A DNA stretch of 34,049 nucleotides from Desulfobacterales bacterium (GTDB taxonomy: Bacteria; Desulfobacterota; Desulfobacteria; Desulfobacterales; UBA11574): contig JAQYVG010000002.1 in NCBI GenBank assembly GCA_030145595.1, positions 1 to 34,049 of the forward strand. The letters are read 5' to 3'. The number at the start of each line of letters is the position of its first letter. Within the stretch, counting starts at the first letter, position 1. The notes under the pieces were generated by a model, which saw only the letters and a list, made by a program, of their open reading frames with translations, did no database searches and was not told the DNA's origin. This document shows positions 1 through 8,451 of this stretch, piece by piece. The position numbers and the translations under genes are program-made.

Positions 1-591
1 AACTGCGTGTCGTGGTGAAAGGGGTCCCACATCCTTGTCGTTTTTCTGGTAAAGATTCAGAACTAGCGCCTCTAAAAAAAGAAAGGCCGCTTGCTCGAAC
101 AAGGAGCCGGCCATCTGCGACGAATCCGGCTCATGGTCTCGACACAGCTTGGTGGTTCCCGGAAGATGGATGCTCATGTCTACCAGTGCGGCGATGGCAG
201 ATTCGAGATTCCCTAAAATTCCATAGGTTACGGCATGATGTTCTTTAGCACTTCTAACCGCTGCAAGCGTTGCAGGGGTCTCTCCTGATCCACTAAGAAC
301 GATGAGCAGATCATCACGGACAATGGCGGGAGTAATGGTCTCACCACAAAAGTATACCTGGTAGCCCAGATGCATCAGCCGCATGCAGAAACAGCGCAGG
401 ATAAATCCGGATCTGCCTTGAGCAAAGCAAAAAATAGATCCGTCGCTGTCAATCCTTTGGATTAAATCTTCGGCAGCTTCATCACTAAGACTTTGGAGCA
501 AACACCGGTTTTCCTCTAAAATTGTGCCGATTACCTCCTGAACACTTAACTTTTCTGTATTTTTACCGCTTGTATTTGACAAATTTTGCAC
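1..591 (-). CDS. SIS-domain sugar-phosphate isomerase, 6-phospho-3-hexuloisomerase (HxlB/PHI) type, C-terminus cut by window edge
   Basis: The reverse strand is open without a stop for 197 codons from GTG at 591 to base 1. It reads as a SIS phosphosugar-binding domain: FAQGRSGFILRCFCMRLMHL, then GETITPAIVRDDLL, LSGSGETPATLAA (the Ser-rich phosphosugar loop) and GSLFEQAAFLFLEALVL near the C-terminus. This motif order is that of 6-phospho-3-hexuloisomerase, which interconverts hexulose-6-phosphate and fructose-6-phosphate. Family members are about 185-200 residues, so only a few residues should be missing. No clear Shine-Dalgarno precedes GTG 591; TTG at 582 is an alternative start. It is divergent from the TRAP operon, with an 11-bp inverted repeat just upstream. 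No hexulose-phosphate synthase is visible here, so the exact substrate is uncertain. Confidence 0.8.
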   Translation of the reverse strand, partial: MQNLSNTSGKNTEKLSVQEVIGTILEENRCLLQSLSDEAAEDLIQRIDSDGSIFCFAQGRSGFILRCFCMRLMHLGYQVYFCGETITPAIVRDDLLIVLSGSGETPATLAAVRSAKEHHAVTYGILGNLESAIAALVDMSIHLPGTTKLCRDHEPDSSQMAGSLFEQAAFLFLEALVLNLYQKNDKDVGPLSPRHAV

Positions 592-615
592 CAGGGCGAC
601 ATTAAAATTGATGAA

Positions 616-647
616 TTCGTAAAAAGGAAATTTTTGCTTTTTACGAA
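616..647. promoter_or_regulatory. 11-bp perfect inverted repeat, candidate operator
   Basis: TTCGTAAAAAG (616-626) and CTTTTTACGAA (637-647) are perfect inverted arms separated by 10 bases. The site lies 25 bp upstream of the SIS gene start in the divergent SIS/dctP intergenic region. The symmetry suits a dimeric regulator. It could also be a stem in the SIS leader RNA. Function is inferred. Confidence 0.4.
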
Positions 648-749
648 ACCATCAACTTTGCTTTTATTAAAGATTGGAAGTATGACGAAATGGCCTCTTG
701 ATGTCAAGCCAATATTGCCCGGTTTCGAGCACCTGCCCGTGGTTTTGCC

Positions 750-778
750 TTGACAAGATCCGTCCTGCCATTGTAGTC
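750..778 (+). promoter_or_regulatory. Possible sigma-70 promoter for dctPQM
   Basis: A consensus -35 TTGACA lies at 750-755. About 17 bases later is only a weak -10 (GTAGTC, 773-778, or TTGTAG at 771). It is the only consensus -35 seen in the leader of the TRAP operon. Weak evidence. Confidence 0.25.
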
Positions 779-853
779 ACTTTGAAGCATTAAAGTAGAA
801 TCTAACTCATCCATTTACACCATGATATCGATAATTTAAAAGAGGGTTTTATT

Positions 854-1831
854 ATGAAAAAATTTTGGGCAATTTTAACCGCGGTTGTGTTAATCTCATT
901 TGCCAAACCGGCGATGGCTGCCATTAAGATCAAGTTGGGTGTGGTAACCAAACCGGGTTCCGCGCAAAACATTGTAGCCGAAAAATTTAAAGAACTGGTT
1001 GAACAGCGATCCAAAAAAGCTATCCAAGTCCAGATTTTCCACTCCAAATCCATCGGTAACGAAACTGAAATCCTACAGCAGATTCAGATGAACACCATTC
1101 AGCTGGGTATTATCACCGGTGGCCCTTTTGACACTTTTGACCCCATCGTCAGGGTAATCAACTATCCTTTTCTGTTTAACAGCAACGAGCAGGCCGACCG
1201 GATTCTGGATGGGCCGTTAGGTGCCAGGATAATGAAAAGCCTGGAAACTTCCGGCTTTAAAGGCCTGTGTTTCTCAGAAAACGGCTTTAGGAATCTTACG
1301 AACAGTAAGCGTCCTGTCAAAACGCCGGGTGATGTCAAAGGGCTCAAAATCAGGGTCATGTCATCTGCTTTGCATAAAACCATCTGGCAGACCATGGGAG
1401 CCAACCCCACGCCCATGCCTTGGCCGATTTATACTGAATTAGAGCAAGGTGTCATCGACGGTCAGGAGAACCCTCTGTGGGTCATGGAAGTATATAAATT
1501 TTATGAAATTCAAAAATACATGACCCTTTCCCGCCACGTCTATTCCCCGCATATTAACGTGGCTTCTCTTAGCTGGTGGAAAACGTTAGACGCCAAAACT
1601 CAGCAATTAATCCAAAAGGCGCTTTATGAAGCCGCCCTGTTTCAGCGCAAAGATAATCGTTCTAAAAATGCCATGCGGCTGAAGTTACTTAAAGAAAAAG
1701 GCATGCTGGTTGAAGAGCATCCGGATATCGATGCCTTTCGCGCCAAGGTGGCAAAATTAAAGGAAATGGATCTCTACCAGGAACCGAGGGTGCAGGCGCT
1801 GCTTTTAGATATAGTAAATGCCACCAAGTAA
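854..1831 (+). CDS. dctP: TRAP transporter substrate-binding protein (DctP family)
   Basis: This 325-residue periplasmic receptor delivers a ligand, in this family typically a carboxylate, to the DctQM permease. Residues 1-22 are a signal peptide (KK start, hydrophobic core, AMA cleavage site). The mature protein starts AIKIKLGVVTKPGSAQN. Arg167 in GLKIRVM aligns with the Arg that binds the ligand carboxylate in characterised family members, and DGQENP (202-207) is the usual DctP hinge motif. The start is preceded by AGAGGG. The stop is 8 bp before dctQ, so dctPQM is one operon. Substrate cannot be read from sequence. The divergent sugar-phosphate isomerase might hint at a sugar acid, but that is only context. 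Confidence 0.93.
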   Translation: MKKFWAILTAVVLISFAKPAMAAIKIKLGVVTKPGSAQNIVAEKFKELVEQRSKKAIQVQIFHSKSIGNETEILQQIQMNTIQLGIITGGPFDTFDPIVRVINYPFLFNSNEQADRILDGPLGARIMKSLETSGFKGLCFSENGFRNLTNSKRPVKTPGDVKGLKIRVMSSALHKTIWQTMGANPTPMPWPIYTELEQGVIDGQENPLWVMEVYKFYEIQKYMTLSRHVYSPHINVASLSWWKTLDAKTQQLIQKALYEAALFQRKDNRSKNAMRLKLLKEKGMLVEEHPDIDAFRAKVAKLKEMDLYQEPRVQALLLDIVNATK

Positions 1832-1839
1832 AGAAAAAA

Positions 1840-2325
1840 GTGAATGCTCTTAAACGCTTCAGTTACACAATCAATAACTGGGTTGAATGGTTGCTTTTTG
1901 GGCTCGGTTTTACCATGTCCGCAATTGTTGCCGCCCAGGTTTTTTCCCGTTATGCCCTCAACCACTCTTTGTTCTGGTCCGAGGAGCTTGCCCGTTATCT
2001 ACTGGTATGGCTGACCTTTTTAGGCAGTTCGGTAGCTTACTACCGCAAAGTCCATCCAGGCATAGATATTATTTATGGCCGCCTGCCGGCCCCGGTCCAA
2101 AAAACAGCGGCAATAGTTGTCCATCTGGTTTCAATGCTGCTGTTCGGGGTTATGATATTCTATGGACTCAAGTTCGCCTATTTTGTAAGAGCCCAGATAT
2201 CTCCGGCCCTTTACCTGCCCAAATGGATTATCTTTTCTGTCATTCCTGTCAGCGGACTCATTTTGACGCTGCACAGCTTCACCATGCTGTTAGATGAGCT
2301 AAAAGGATGCAGCCGTGACAGCTGA
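1840..2325 (+). CDS. dctQ: TRAP transporter small permease (DctQ)
   Basis: This 161-residue inner-membrane protein has four predicted hydrophobic helices (about residues 12-34, 50-68, 84-108 and 126-148). That is the size and topology of the DctQ subunit, which scaffolds DctM. The motif FSRYALNHSLFWSEELARYL is typical of the family. Translation appears to start at GTG 1840, since no in-frame ATG gives the full first helix. Its Shine-Dalgarno is weak (AAGAAAAAA), so translation may be coupled to dctP. It overlaps dctM by 11 bp. Confidence 0.9.
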   Translation: MNALKRFSYTINNWVEWLLFGLGFTMSAIVAAQVFSRYALNHSLFWSEELARYLLVWLTFLGSSVAYYRKVHPGIDIIYGRLPAPVQKTAAIVVHLVSMLLFGVMIFYGLKFAYFVRAQISPALYLPKWIIFSVIPVSGLILTLHSFTMLLDELKGCSRDS

Positions 2326-3595
2326 AATCCTAATACTATCCTTGCTATTTCTTTTTGCCATTAACACGCCGATTGCAATCGCCATTGGTGTGGCTTCAAT
2401 TTTCAGTATCATAGTTCAAGGAGACTTTCCGTTGATGATAATTGTTCAGCGGATGTTTGGAGGCACAGACTCTTTTCACCTTTTGGCGGTTCCGCTTTTC
2501 ATGTTTGTGGGGGTTATTATGGAAGCCGGCGGGATCAGCCGCCGAATCATAGATTTTGCCAATGCCCTGGTTGGATGGCTCCCCGGCGGATTGGCGGCTG
2601 TAGCCATCGTTTCCGCAATGTTTTTTGCCGGGATTTCCGGATCAGCGGCTGCTGACACTGCGGCAGTGGGAGCCATTCTGATACCGGCCATGCAGAGATC
2701 GGGCTATGAGCCTGATTTTGCCGCGGCGGTACAGGCATCCGGCGGATCCATCGGGGTTATTATTCCACCTTCAATACCGATGATTATTTTTGGTTATCTG
2801 ACCGGAGTCTCTATCAGCCAGCTTTTTGCGGCCGGAATTCTGCCCGGGGTTTTAATCGGCATATCCCTGATCGGCGTTGCAACCTTGATTTCACGGAAAC
2901 AAGGTTACGCGGCCACGGCAGCCTTTTCAATGAGTGAGGTTTGGCGCAGCTTAAAGCGGGCAATGCTGGCCTTGGGGACACCGGTGATCATCCTGGGAGG
3001 TATTCTTGGCGGTATTTTTACCGCCACCGAATCGGCCGCCGTAGCGGTAGTCTATGCGCTGGTGATCGGTATGTTTGTATATCGAAAAATCAAGCTTAAA
3101 GACCTTGTTAGCCTTTTCAGCGAAGGGGCCGTAACAGCTGCTATTGTCATGTTTATCATTGCTACGGCATCGATCTTTTCCTGGATTGCAGCCATCGAAG
3201 ACATCCCCGCCCGCTTGGCCGGCACCCTGCTCGGCATGACTTCAAGTCCGGTCTTACTGCTTTTGATGATCAACTTGATCCTGCTGGTTGCAGGTACCTT
3301 TGTAGAGACTACGGCGGCTTTAATCCTTCTGGTGCCCATGATTGCGGCCATGCTGCCTGTGCTAAAGATTGATATGATTCACCTGGGAGCGATTGTGGTC
3401 ACAAATCTGGCCATCGGAATGCTCACCCCTCCTATGGGAATCTGTCTGATCGTTTCATGTTCGCTCTCAGAAAGCAGCCTCACGGCTGTCAGCAAGCGTA
3501 TTCTGCCCTTTTTAGCGATACTGCTGGTAGATCTGCTGCTGATTACCTTTTACGCTCCTTTAACTATGTGGATGGCACACCTGGTGGCAAAATAG
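2315..3595 (+). CDS. dctM: TRAP transporter large permease (DctM)
   Basis: This 426-residue protein is hydrophobic throughout, with about 12 membrane segments, as expected of the sodium-driven DctM subunit of the ion transporter superfamily. Recognisable pieces are FAINTPIAIAIGVAS at the N-terminus, FAGISGSAAADTAAVGAILIP near residue 110, the SGGSIGVIIPPSIPMI loop, and TPPMGICLIVSCS near the C-terminus. It starts at GTG 2315 inside the end of dctQ, which implies translational coupling. Its stop codon lies within one arm of a 21-bp inverted repeat. Confidence 0.93.
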   Translation: MTAEILILSLLFLFAINTPIAIAIGVASIFSIIVQGDFPLMIIVQRMFGGTDSFHLLAVPLFMFVGVIMEAGGISRRIIDFANALVGWLPGGLAAVAIVSAMFFAGISGSAAADTAAVGAILIPAMQRSGYEPDFAAAVQASGGSIGVIIPPSIPMIIFGYLTGVSISQLFAAGILPGVLIGISLIGVATLISRKQGYAATAAFSMSEVWRSLKRAMLALGTPVIILGGILGGIFTATESAAVAVVYALVIGMFVYRKIKLKDLVSLFSEGAVTAAIVMFIIATASIFSWIAAIEDIPARLAGTLLGMTSSPVLLLLMINLILLVAGTFVETTAALILLVPMIAAMLPVLKIDMIHLGAIVVTNLAIGMLTPPMGICLIVSCSLSESSLTAVSKRILPFLAILLVDLLLITFYAPLTMWMAHLVAK

Positions 3596-3717
3596 CCGAT
3601 GACACCCCATCTCCCCGCTGTGCGCGGGATCTTCGACCCGCGTTGCCAAGGGTTCGCAGTAGCTTACTACGGCTTCACCCTTGGACGCCTTGGATCTGGG
3701 GTATCCTCGGCTATTTT
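3589..3717 (+). terminator. Large nested palindrome at the 3' end of dctM, likely terminator or mRNA-end structure
   Basis: AAAATAGCCGATGACACCCCA (3589-3609, containing the dctM stop) pairs with 3697-3717 at 19 of 21 positions. Inside is a second hairpin, CCAAGGGT...GTAG/CTAC...ACCCTTGG (about 3645-3683), and a CCCCGC/GCGGG pair near 3614-3629. The outer arm ends in CTATTTT, a short T run. It could stop transcription of dctPQM or protect the 3' end. It may also be an inserted repeat, because the arms extend into the coding region. Confidence 0.45.
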
Positions 3718-3761
3718 GCTCAATTGGTATCAGCTCAATTAGGAGTGACTTCTCAATGACC

Positions 3762-3930
3762 TCGGGTAATGTCCGTTGATAGTTGTCAGTTGTCCGTAGT
3801 ATAGGATATAAAATGCTGCAAATTCTATCAGGTTTGAAAGCACCATCGTTGAAACCTATGCTCGATCTAAGCATTTAAAAATGCGAATACAACTGACCAC
3901 GGACAATGGACTACGGACACGGGTCGTTTT
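3762..3930 (+). repeat. Dispersed repeat A, copy 1
   Basis: A 169-bp non-coding sequence nearly identical to 5231-5393 and in the same orientation. Landmarks are GGTAATGTCCGTTGATAG, TCAGTTGTCCGTAGTATAGG, CTCGATCTAAGCATTTAAAA and ACTACGGACAC. The ends are partly inverted (TGTCCGTAGT against ACTACGGACA) and the centre holds GCATTTAAAAATGC, so it can fold. This copy has a 7-bp local duplication (GGACAAT) near its right end that copy 2 lacks. Confidence 0.8.
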
Positions 3931-3965
3931 TGTAATGCTCGCTTTTACGCGTTTTTATTCAGATT

Positions 3966-4195
3966 ATTATCTGTCAGCGGAATGGATGATCTTTTTTTAA
4001 AGCGTGTGCTGTTTGAGTGTATTAGGGTTTCGTTAGAAAGAACAGACATCTGCTATAATTGTTTCATAGCAAACGATTGCCCATCGTAAAACAAACATGG
4101 TGTTTTTTGTGAAAAAAGCCTATGTTCTTTCTTTACGAGCCCTTATACAAGAGTTCACACGCTTTAAAAAAAGATCATCCATGAAGCGACCATAA
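3966..4195 (+). repeat. Palindromic element B, copy 1
   Basis: Perfect 25-bp inverted arms lie at 3984-4008 and 4156-4180, giving a 197-bp core. The pairing continues imperfectly inward (TGTATTAGGG/CCCTTATACA, then AGAAAGAACA/TGTTCTTTCT) and ends at a small hairpin ACGAT...ATCGT. The same element occurs at 8452-8685 and 27490-27725, and as a fragment at 10174-10223. An outer 8-bp inverted pair ATTCAGAT/ATCTGAAT (3957-3964, 4211-4218) encloses it. It carries no transposase. Candidate MITE, REPIN-like sequence or structured RNA. Confidence 0.8.
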
Positions 4196-4243
4196 GAGGA
4201 ACCACCCGACATCTGAATCAATTAAGACAACAAGGAGTCAGAC

Positions 4244-5122
4244 ATGAAGCCATCTTTCGCCATTGTAGGATGCGGTAAGGTTGGGACGGCTCTGGGAATA
4301 TTTCTTGCCAAAGCAGGGTACAAAGCCGTGGGTTTGGCAGGCAGGAGTCTTGCTTCAACCCAACGAACGGCAGAGATCATCGACTGTGATCATTACAGTG
4401 ATGTTCCCTGGGAAATAACCCGTAATGCTGATGTGGTCTTTATAACAACTCCCGACGGAGCCATTGTAGAGACTTGCGATGCCATTGCCGGCCACAAAGG
4501 ATTTGCCGATAAAGCAGTGGTGCTGCACTGCAGCGGTGCTCTGCCGTCAACTGTCTTGTCAACTGCAAAAACATGCGGCGCTCAGACAGGTTCCATGCAT
4601 CCTTTGCAGACTTTTGCTTCCAGCAAATTTAACGCCAACCCTTTTCAAGGAATAACCGTTTCTATAGAGGGTGAAAGCGATGCGGTTAATATGGCAAAGC
4701 AAATCACCGCCGATCTTGGTGGAAGCAGCGTTACAATTCTGACAGAAGCCAAAACCCTCTACCATGCATCGGCGGTGGTGGCCTCAAACTACCTGGTGGC
4801 CTTGCTTGACCTTGCATTCCGGCTCATGGGCGCATCGGGAATAGCAGACCGGGATGCATTTAAGGTATTAAAACCTTTGATTGAAGGTACTCTGTCCAAT
4901 ATCGAAGAGGTCGGAATTCCCGCAGCGCTCACCGGGCCTATTGTCCGGGGAGATGCAGAAACTGTGGAAAAACACATAGAAAAAATCGGATTAACAACGC
5001 CCCGATTGCTGGACCTTTATAAAACCTTAGGATGGTATACCATCGATATCGCAACAGCCAAAACAACGATCTCGGAAACTACCGTCAAGCAGTTGAGGAG
5101 TCTCCTGAAACCGTCCGGTTAG
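4244..5122 (+). CDS. Rossmann-fold DUF2520 family protein, putative NADP-dependent oxidoreductase
   Basis: This 292-residue protein has an N-terminal dinucleotide-binding fold (IVGCGKVGTALG, GxGxxG at residues 9-14, and AGRS as the start of the second strand, suited to a phosphate-bearing cofactor). The C-terminal helical half is of the DUF2520 type (SMHPLQTF, YHASAVVASNYLVALLDLA, AALTGPIVRGD). The family resembles F420-dependent NADP reductases and ketopantoate reductases but has no established reaction. The start is well supported by AAGGAG 7 bases upstream of the ATG. It stands alone on the + strand with dispersed repeats on both sides, so no operon partner suggests a function. Confidence 0.88.
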   Translation: MKPSFAIVGCGKVGTALGIFLAKAGYKAVGLAGRSLASTQRTAEIIDCDHYSDVPWEITRNADVVFITTPDGAIVETCDAIAGHKGFADKAVVLHCSGALPSTVLSTAKTCGAQTGSMHPLQTFASSKFNANPFQGITVSIEGESDAVNMAKQITADLGGSSVTILTEAKTLYHASAVVASNYLVALLDLAFRLMGASGIADRDAFKVLKPLIEGTLSNIEEVGIPAALTGPIVRGDAETVEKHIEKIGLTTPRLLDLYKTLGWYTIDIATAKTTISETTVKQLRSLLKPSG

Positions 5123-5230
5123 CAAGTTCGGTTTTGATCTGATCAGGATTTTCGTCCAGCCATATACTTCTGATGGTTTTATTTGGAACTTTTATAGCGG
5201 TTTCCATAAATATGTTACGATTGATTCGCT

Positions 5231-5393
5231 TCGGGGTAATGTCCGTTGATAGTAGTCAGTTGTCCGTAGTATAGGATAGAAAATGCTGGAAATTAAAGCA
5301 TATGTGAAAGTACTGTCGTTGAAGCCAATGCTCGATCTAAGCATTTAAAAATGCGAATACAACTGACCACGGACTACGGACACAAGTCGTTTT
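5231..5393 (+). repeat. Dispersed repeat A, copy 2
   Basis: Direct repeat of 3762-3930 with most bases identical. Together the two copies bracket element B copy 1 and the DUF2520 gene. The right end reaches the stop codon of the minus-strand M16C gene (TAA, 5394-5392). It fills most of the 269-bp gap between the convergent DUF2520 and M16C genes. Short pieces of the same family (GGGGTAATGTCCGTTGA and similar) occur at 22468, and related TGTCCGTTG words at 13228 and 31300. Confidence 0.8.
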
Positions 5394-8385
5394 AGATTCT
5401 GTGAAGCCTAAGAGGATTATCAGCAAGGCTTTGGTTGGCTGCTTTCAACCGGTCCTCACTCGATATCACGGCCACGGCATGATTCTTATCATCGTCAAAG
5501 TATCTTTTGGCAGCATCAATAACCTGATTGCGGGTTACGGCCAAAAGCCGCTCCTTGAACCGCTGGCGCGTCTCGTCCGGCAGAGAGATAATTTGTCTTA
5601 AAAAAGCTTTTCGAGCCGCTACCCCCGGCGGATCGGGTTTGTCAATGTCAGAGCATACCTGCAGGATGGCCTCCTTGACATCTTCATCATTGAAGCTTCC
5701 AGATTTGATGAAAGCCGGAGCAGCATCATATACTTTCAGGGTAGATACGATATGTGGATCCCGATAAGAACCGAAGCAAAACAGTCCGTCTTCACGGTTG
5801 TATATGGCAAATCCGCCGTATGCTCCTCCTTTTTCCCGTATTTCACGATGCAGATACATAGAACGGAGGACCTTGCTGATTACGGATAAAGCGGGGGCAT
5901 CATCATGCTCCAGACGAACGGTTGGAAATGTCCGGGCGACAAATGAGACGGCGGTTGATGTATTCCAGCCTTCCCTGGGGACTTCATCTGTCAGGCCGAC
6001 TTCCGGCGGTATAAAACCATGGGCTGATTTTACATCTTCCGGCTTTGTACCAAGTTTCGTCTGAATGGATGCCGCCGATGAAGCCGCTTCTGAAATCGCC
6101 TGGTCTTCGCCGATCAGGGCCATTTTGAAGTTATCCTTGATGAAAAGGGCTTTGCCGATAGCAGCAAGCTCTTGGGCGATGGATTGGAGTCTTTGGTCCG
6201 TAAGATCATCGGTTATTTCTTTTATGGTTTTCAGTTGGTGAATTCCATGCCAGGTTTCACCGAGGGCATGCGTTGGTGAAAAGTTTCTCGAAGCCAGTGA
6301 CATTGCCAGCCGATGGCCATTATGAACGATCATGGATTCCAGGCCGGCCCGGTACTCTAAAAATAGGCTTTTTAAACGCACCAGATCTGCAAAATCGACT
6401 TTGGTGAAAAGCTCTTCAGAGATTTCAAACATCTGTTCCTGGTTCCTAAGCAGGCATTTGGCGTTGAATACTACCAAAGGCAAACAGCCTCCTGCATCCT
6501 CAAAGCCGGTGCGCGCACTACATGACAAGCTGATTCCGCCGGTAAAAAGATCAATTAGCTGTGCTATTTCGGTATAATCGCGAACAGATGTACCGATTTT
6601 GGAAAACGTATAACAGAAAAAGGGGACCAGGGGGATCAGATGCCCGGGCAGCAATCCGCATCCGGCAACCGCCGAGAAATAAAAAATACCGGAAGTCGGC
6701 TGCTGATAAAAGGCGGCACGTACAGTGTCGTGTGATGTCGGCGCTTGCACACTTTGCACTGTGGACGGAATCTCTTCAAGTGCCAGGGTAGGAAGGCAGG
6801 TAACGTCTTCTATGCCTTCCTGGAGTTGTTTTAGAGCCCTGGCATCCTCAATTGTTTTTTCAAGGGCGGGCGGTTTTATATCGGCCTGTATGCGTCCAAG
6901 TTCAGCAGCAACCCGCGCAGCTTCTTGCTCTTCCAACAGCTGATCAGGGACAAGTGTTAGGATCACCCGGTGCGGATTATCCAAAAAATATTTTTTGATA
7001 CAATTTTCAAAAAATGGTCCTTGAGCTATTTCCCGGCGGAGCCTTACAAGGTCAGTGTCGAACTGCAATATTTTTAGAGGGTCGCCGCCATGGAACCAGC
7101 TGCCGGCAAAAGAAAGCAGCAATTTGATGCCATATGGATAGGGTGTTCCGGTGACTTCTTTGCGATGAAATTCCAGCTGATGAATAGCCGATTCAATCCT
7201 TTGTTTGTCGATTCCATTTGTCGATAGATTCTTTAAGACGTCGAATACGATCGCTTCGATCTTGCCGGCGGCGGATTCCTCCACATCTTTCAGTCCGCAG
7301 ACAAACAGGGTGTCTCTGTTGGCGCTGTCAAATCCGGTTCCGTCGCAAAGAGCGGTTCCTAATTTTGAATCTATCAGAGCCTTTCGCAGGGGAGAGCCGG
7401 AGTTTCCAAGAAGAATTTGTCCCAAAAGCACCAGCGTCAGTACCTCAAACGCATCCTTGATGTCGGCGGTGAGCCATGCTACGCAAACCTGGCATTTTTT
7501 GGATGGATCTTCATTCTTATCCAAAGGGTATGAGTAGGTTGCTTTTTTAGATTCGCTCCAGCGAGGTTGTAAAGGAACATCCGTTTTGGGATCGATGCGC
7601 TCAAAATGTTTTAAAATTTTGTCAGTGATAAAACTCAAATGGGCTTTTAAAGGCAAGTTTCCGTAAGTATAAAAAAAAGTGTTGCTCGGATGATAATGTC
7701 TTTTATGGAAAGCTTTCAGATGTGCATAGGTCAAAGTAGGTATAACTGCCGGATCACCGCCCGAATTGAACCTGTATGTCGTTGAAGGGTAGAGGGCATT
7801 TAAAATAGACCGGCCCATTACCTGACTGGGCGACGACATGGCGCCTTTCATCTCATTATAGACGACCCCTTTATAAATCAGTTTTACAGAGTCGGAAGGT
7901 AGCGTATCATCAACTTCCAGTCGATGGCCTTCCTGTTTGAAGCTCAGCTCATCGATTTTGGGATAAAAAGCAGAGTCAAGATAAACATCCATAAGGTTGT
8001 AAAAATCTTTACTGTTCTGGGTGGAAAAAGGATACATGGTCCAGTCCGATGCCGTAAAAGCGTTCATGAAAGTGTTCAAACTCCTGCGCAGCATGGAAAA
8101 AAATGGATCACGAACAGGAAATTTATTCGAACCGCATAAGGCCGTGTGTTCCAGGATGTGAGCGACACCGGTAGAATCTTTAGGAACTGTCTTAAAAGCT
8201 ACGCTGAAAGTGTTTTCCTTATCATCATTACTGATGTGGACATGCTTGGCTCCTGTAGCGGCGTGTTCGAGCTCATAAAAAAAGAAACCGGTTTCCCTAA
8301 TTTCTATAACGCGCTGAACATCGTAACCGTCAATGCGGCCGCCTGCGCTAATATCCGGGTTGTTTTGATCAACAGAGGTTTTCAT
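5392..8385 (-). CDS. M16C metallopeptidase, presequence protease (PreP/Cym1/PITRM1) homologue
   Basis: This 997-residue protein has the length and architecture of the single-chain M16C peptidases, which degrade unfolded peptides inside a closed chamber. The inverted zinc motif HILEH is at residues 76-80, with Glu178 in VVYNEMKGAMSSP as third zinc ligand. TALCGSNKFPVRDPFFSML follows directly, as in PreP. The C-terminal half carries the substrate-binding signature GGAYGGFAIYNREDGLFCFG. No signal peptide is present, so it is probably cytoplasmic. AAAGGA precedes the ATG by 8 bases. It may clear peptides; bacterial substrates are poorly known. It differs clearly in sequence from the M16 peptidase at 10231-13176. 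Confidence 0.93.
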   Translation of the reverse strand: MKTSVDQNNPDISAGGRIDGYDVQRVIEIRETGFFFYELEHAATGAKHVHISNDDKENTFSVAFKTVPKDSTGVAHILEHTALCGSNKFPVRDPFFSMLRRSLNTFMNAFTASDWTMYPFSTQNSKDFYNLMDVYLDSAFYPKIDELSFKQEGHRLEVDDTLPSDSVKLIYKGVVYNEMKGAMSSPSQVMGRSILNALYPSTTYRFNSGGDPAVIPTLTYAHLKAFHKRHYHPSNTFFYTYGNLPLKAHLSFITDKILKHFERIDPKTDVPLQPRWSESKKATYSYPLDKNEDPSKKCQVCVAWLTADIKDAFEVLTLVLLGQILLGNSGSPLRKALIDSKLGTALCDGTGFDSANRDTLFVCGLKDVEESAAGKIEAIVFDVLKNLSTNGIDKQRIESAIHQLEFHRKEVTGTPYPYGIKLLLSFAGSWFHGGDPLKILQFDTDLVRLRREIAQGPFFENCIKKYFLDNPHRVILTLVPDQLLEEQEAARVAAELGRIQADIKPPALEKTIEDARALKQLQEGIEDVTCLPTLALEEIPSTVQSVQAPTSHDTVRAAFYQQPTSGIFYFSAVAGCGLLPGHLIPLVPFFCYTFSKIGTSVRDYTEIAQLIDLFTGGISLSCSARTGFEDAGGCLPLVVFNAKCLLRNQEQMFEISEELFTKVDFADLVRLKSLFLEYRAGLESMIVHNGHRLAMSLASRNFSPTHALGETWHGIHQLKTIKEITDDLTDQRLQSIAQELAAIGKALFIKDNFKMALIGEDQAISEAASSAASIQTKLGTKPEDVKSAHGFIPPEVGLTDEVPREGWNTSTAVSFVARTFPTVRLEHDDAPALSVISKVLRSMYLHREIREKGGAYGGFAIYNREDGLFCFGSYRDPHIVSTLKVYDAAPAFIKSGSFNDEDVKEAILQVCSDIDKPDPPGVAARKAFLRQIISLPDETRQRFKERLLAVTRNQVIDAAKRYFDDDKNHAVAVISSEDRLKAANQSLADNPLRLHRI

Positions 8386-8451
8386 AAATAAATCCTTTAT
8401 AGTTTCGCATTTTTAATTATTTGAGGGGTCGGAGAGTTTTTATTATATAGC

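Noticed and set aside
12..248. 78-codon plus-strand frame at the left edge
   Set aside because: It is antisense to the SIS-domain gene, which matches a known family over its full length.
1887..2297. 136-codon frame within dctQ
   Set aside because: It overlaps the well-supported dctQ in another frame, lacks family features and is rich in Pro, Arg and Cys typical of shadow frames.
3560..3874. 104-codon minus-strand frame
   Set aside because: It lies in the dctM 3' palindrome and repeat A; no family features and no conserved equivalent in repeat A copy 2.
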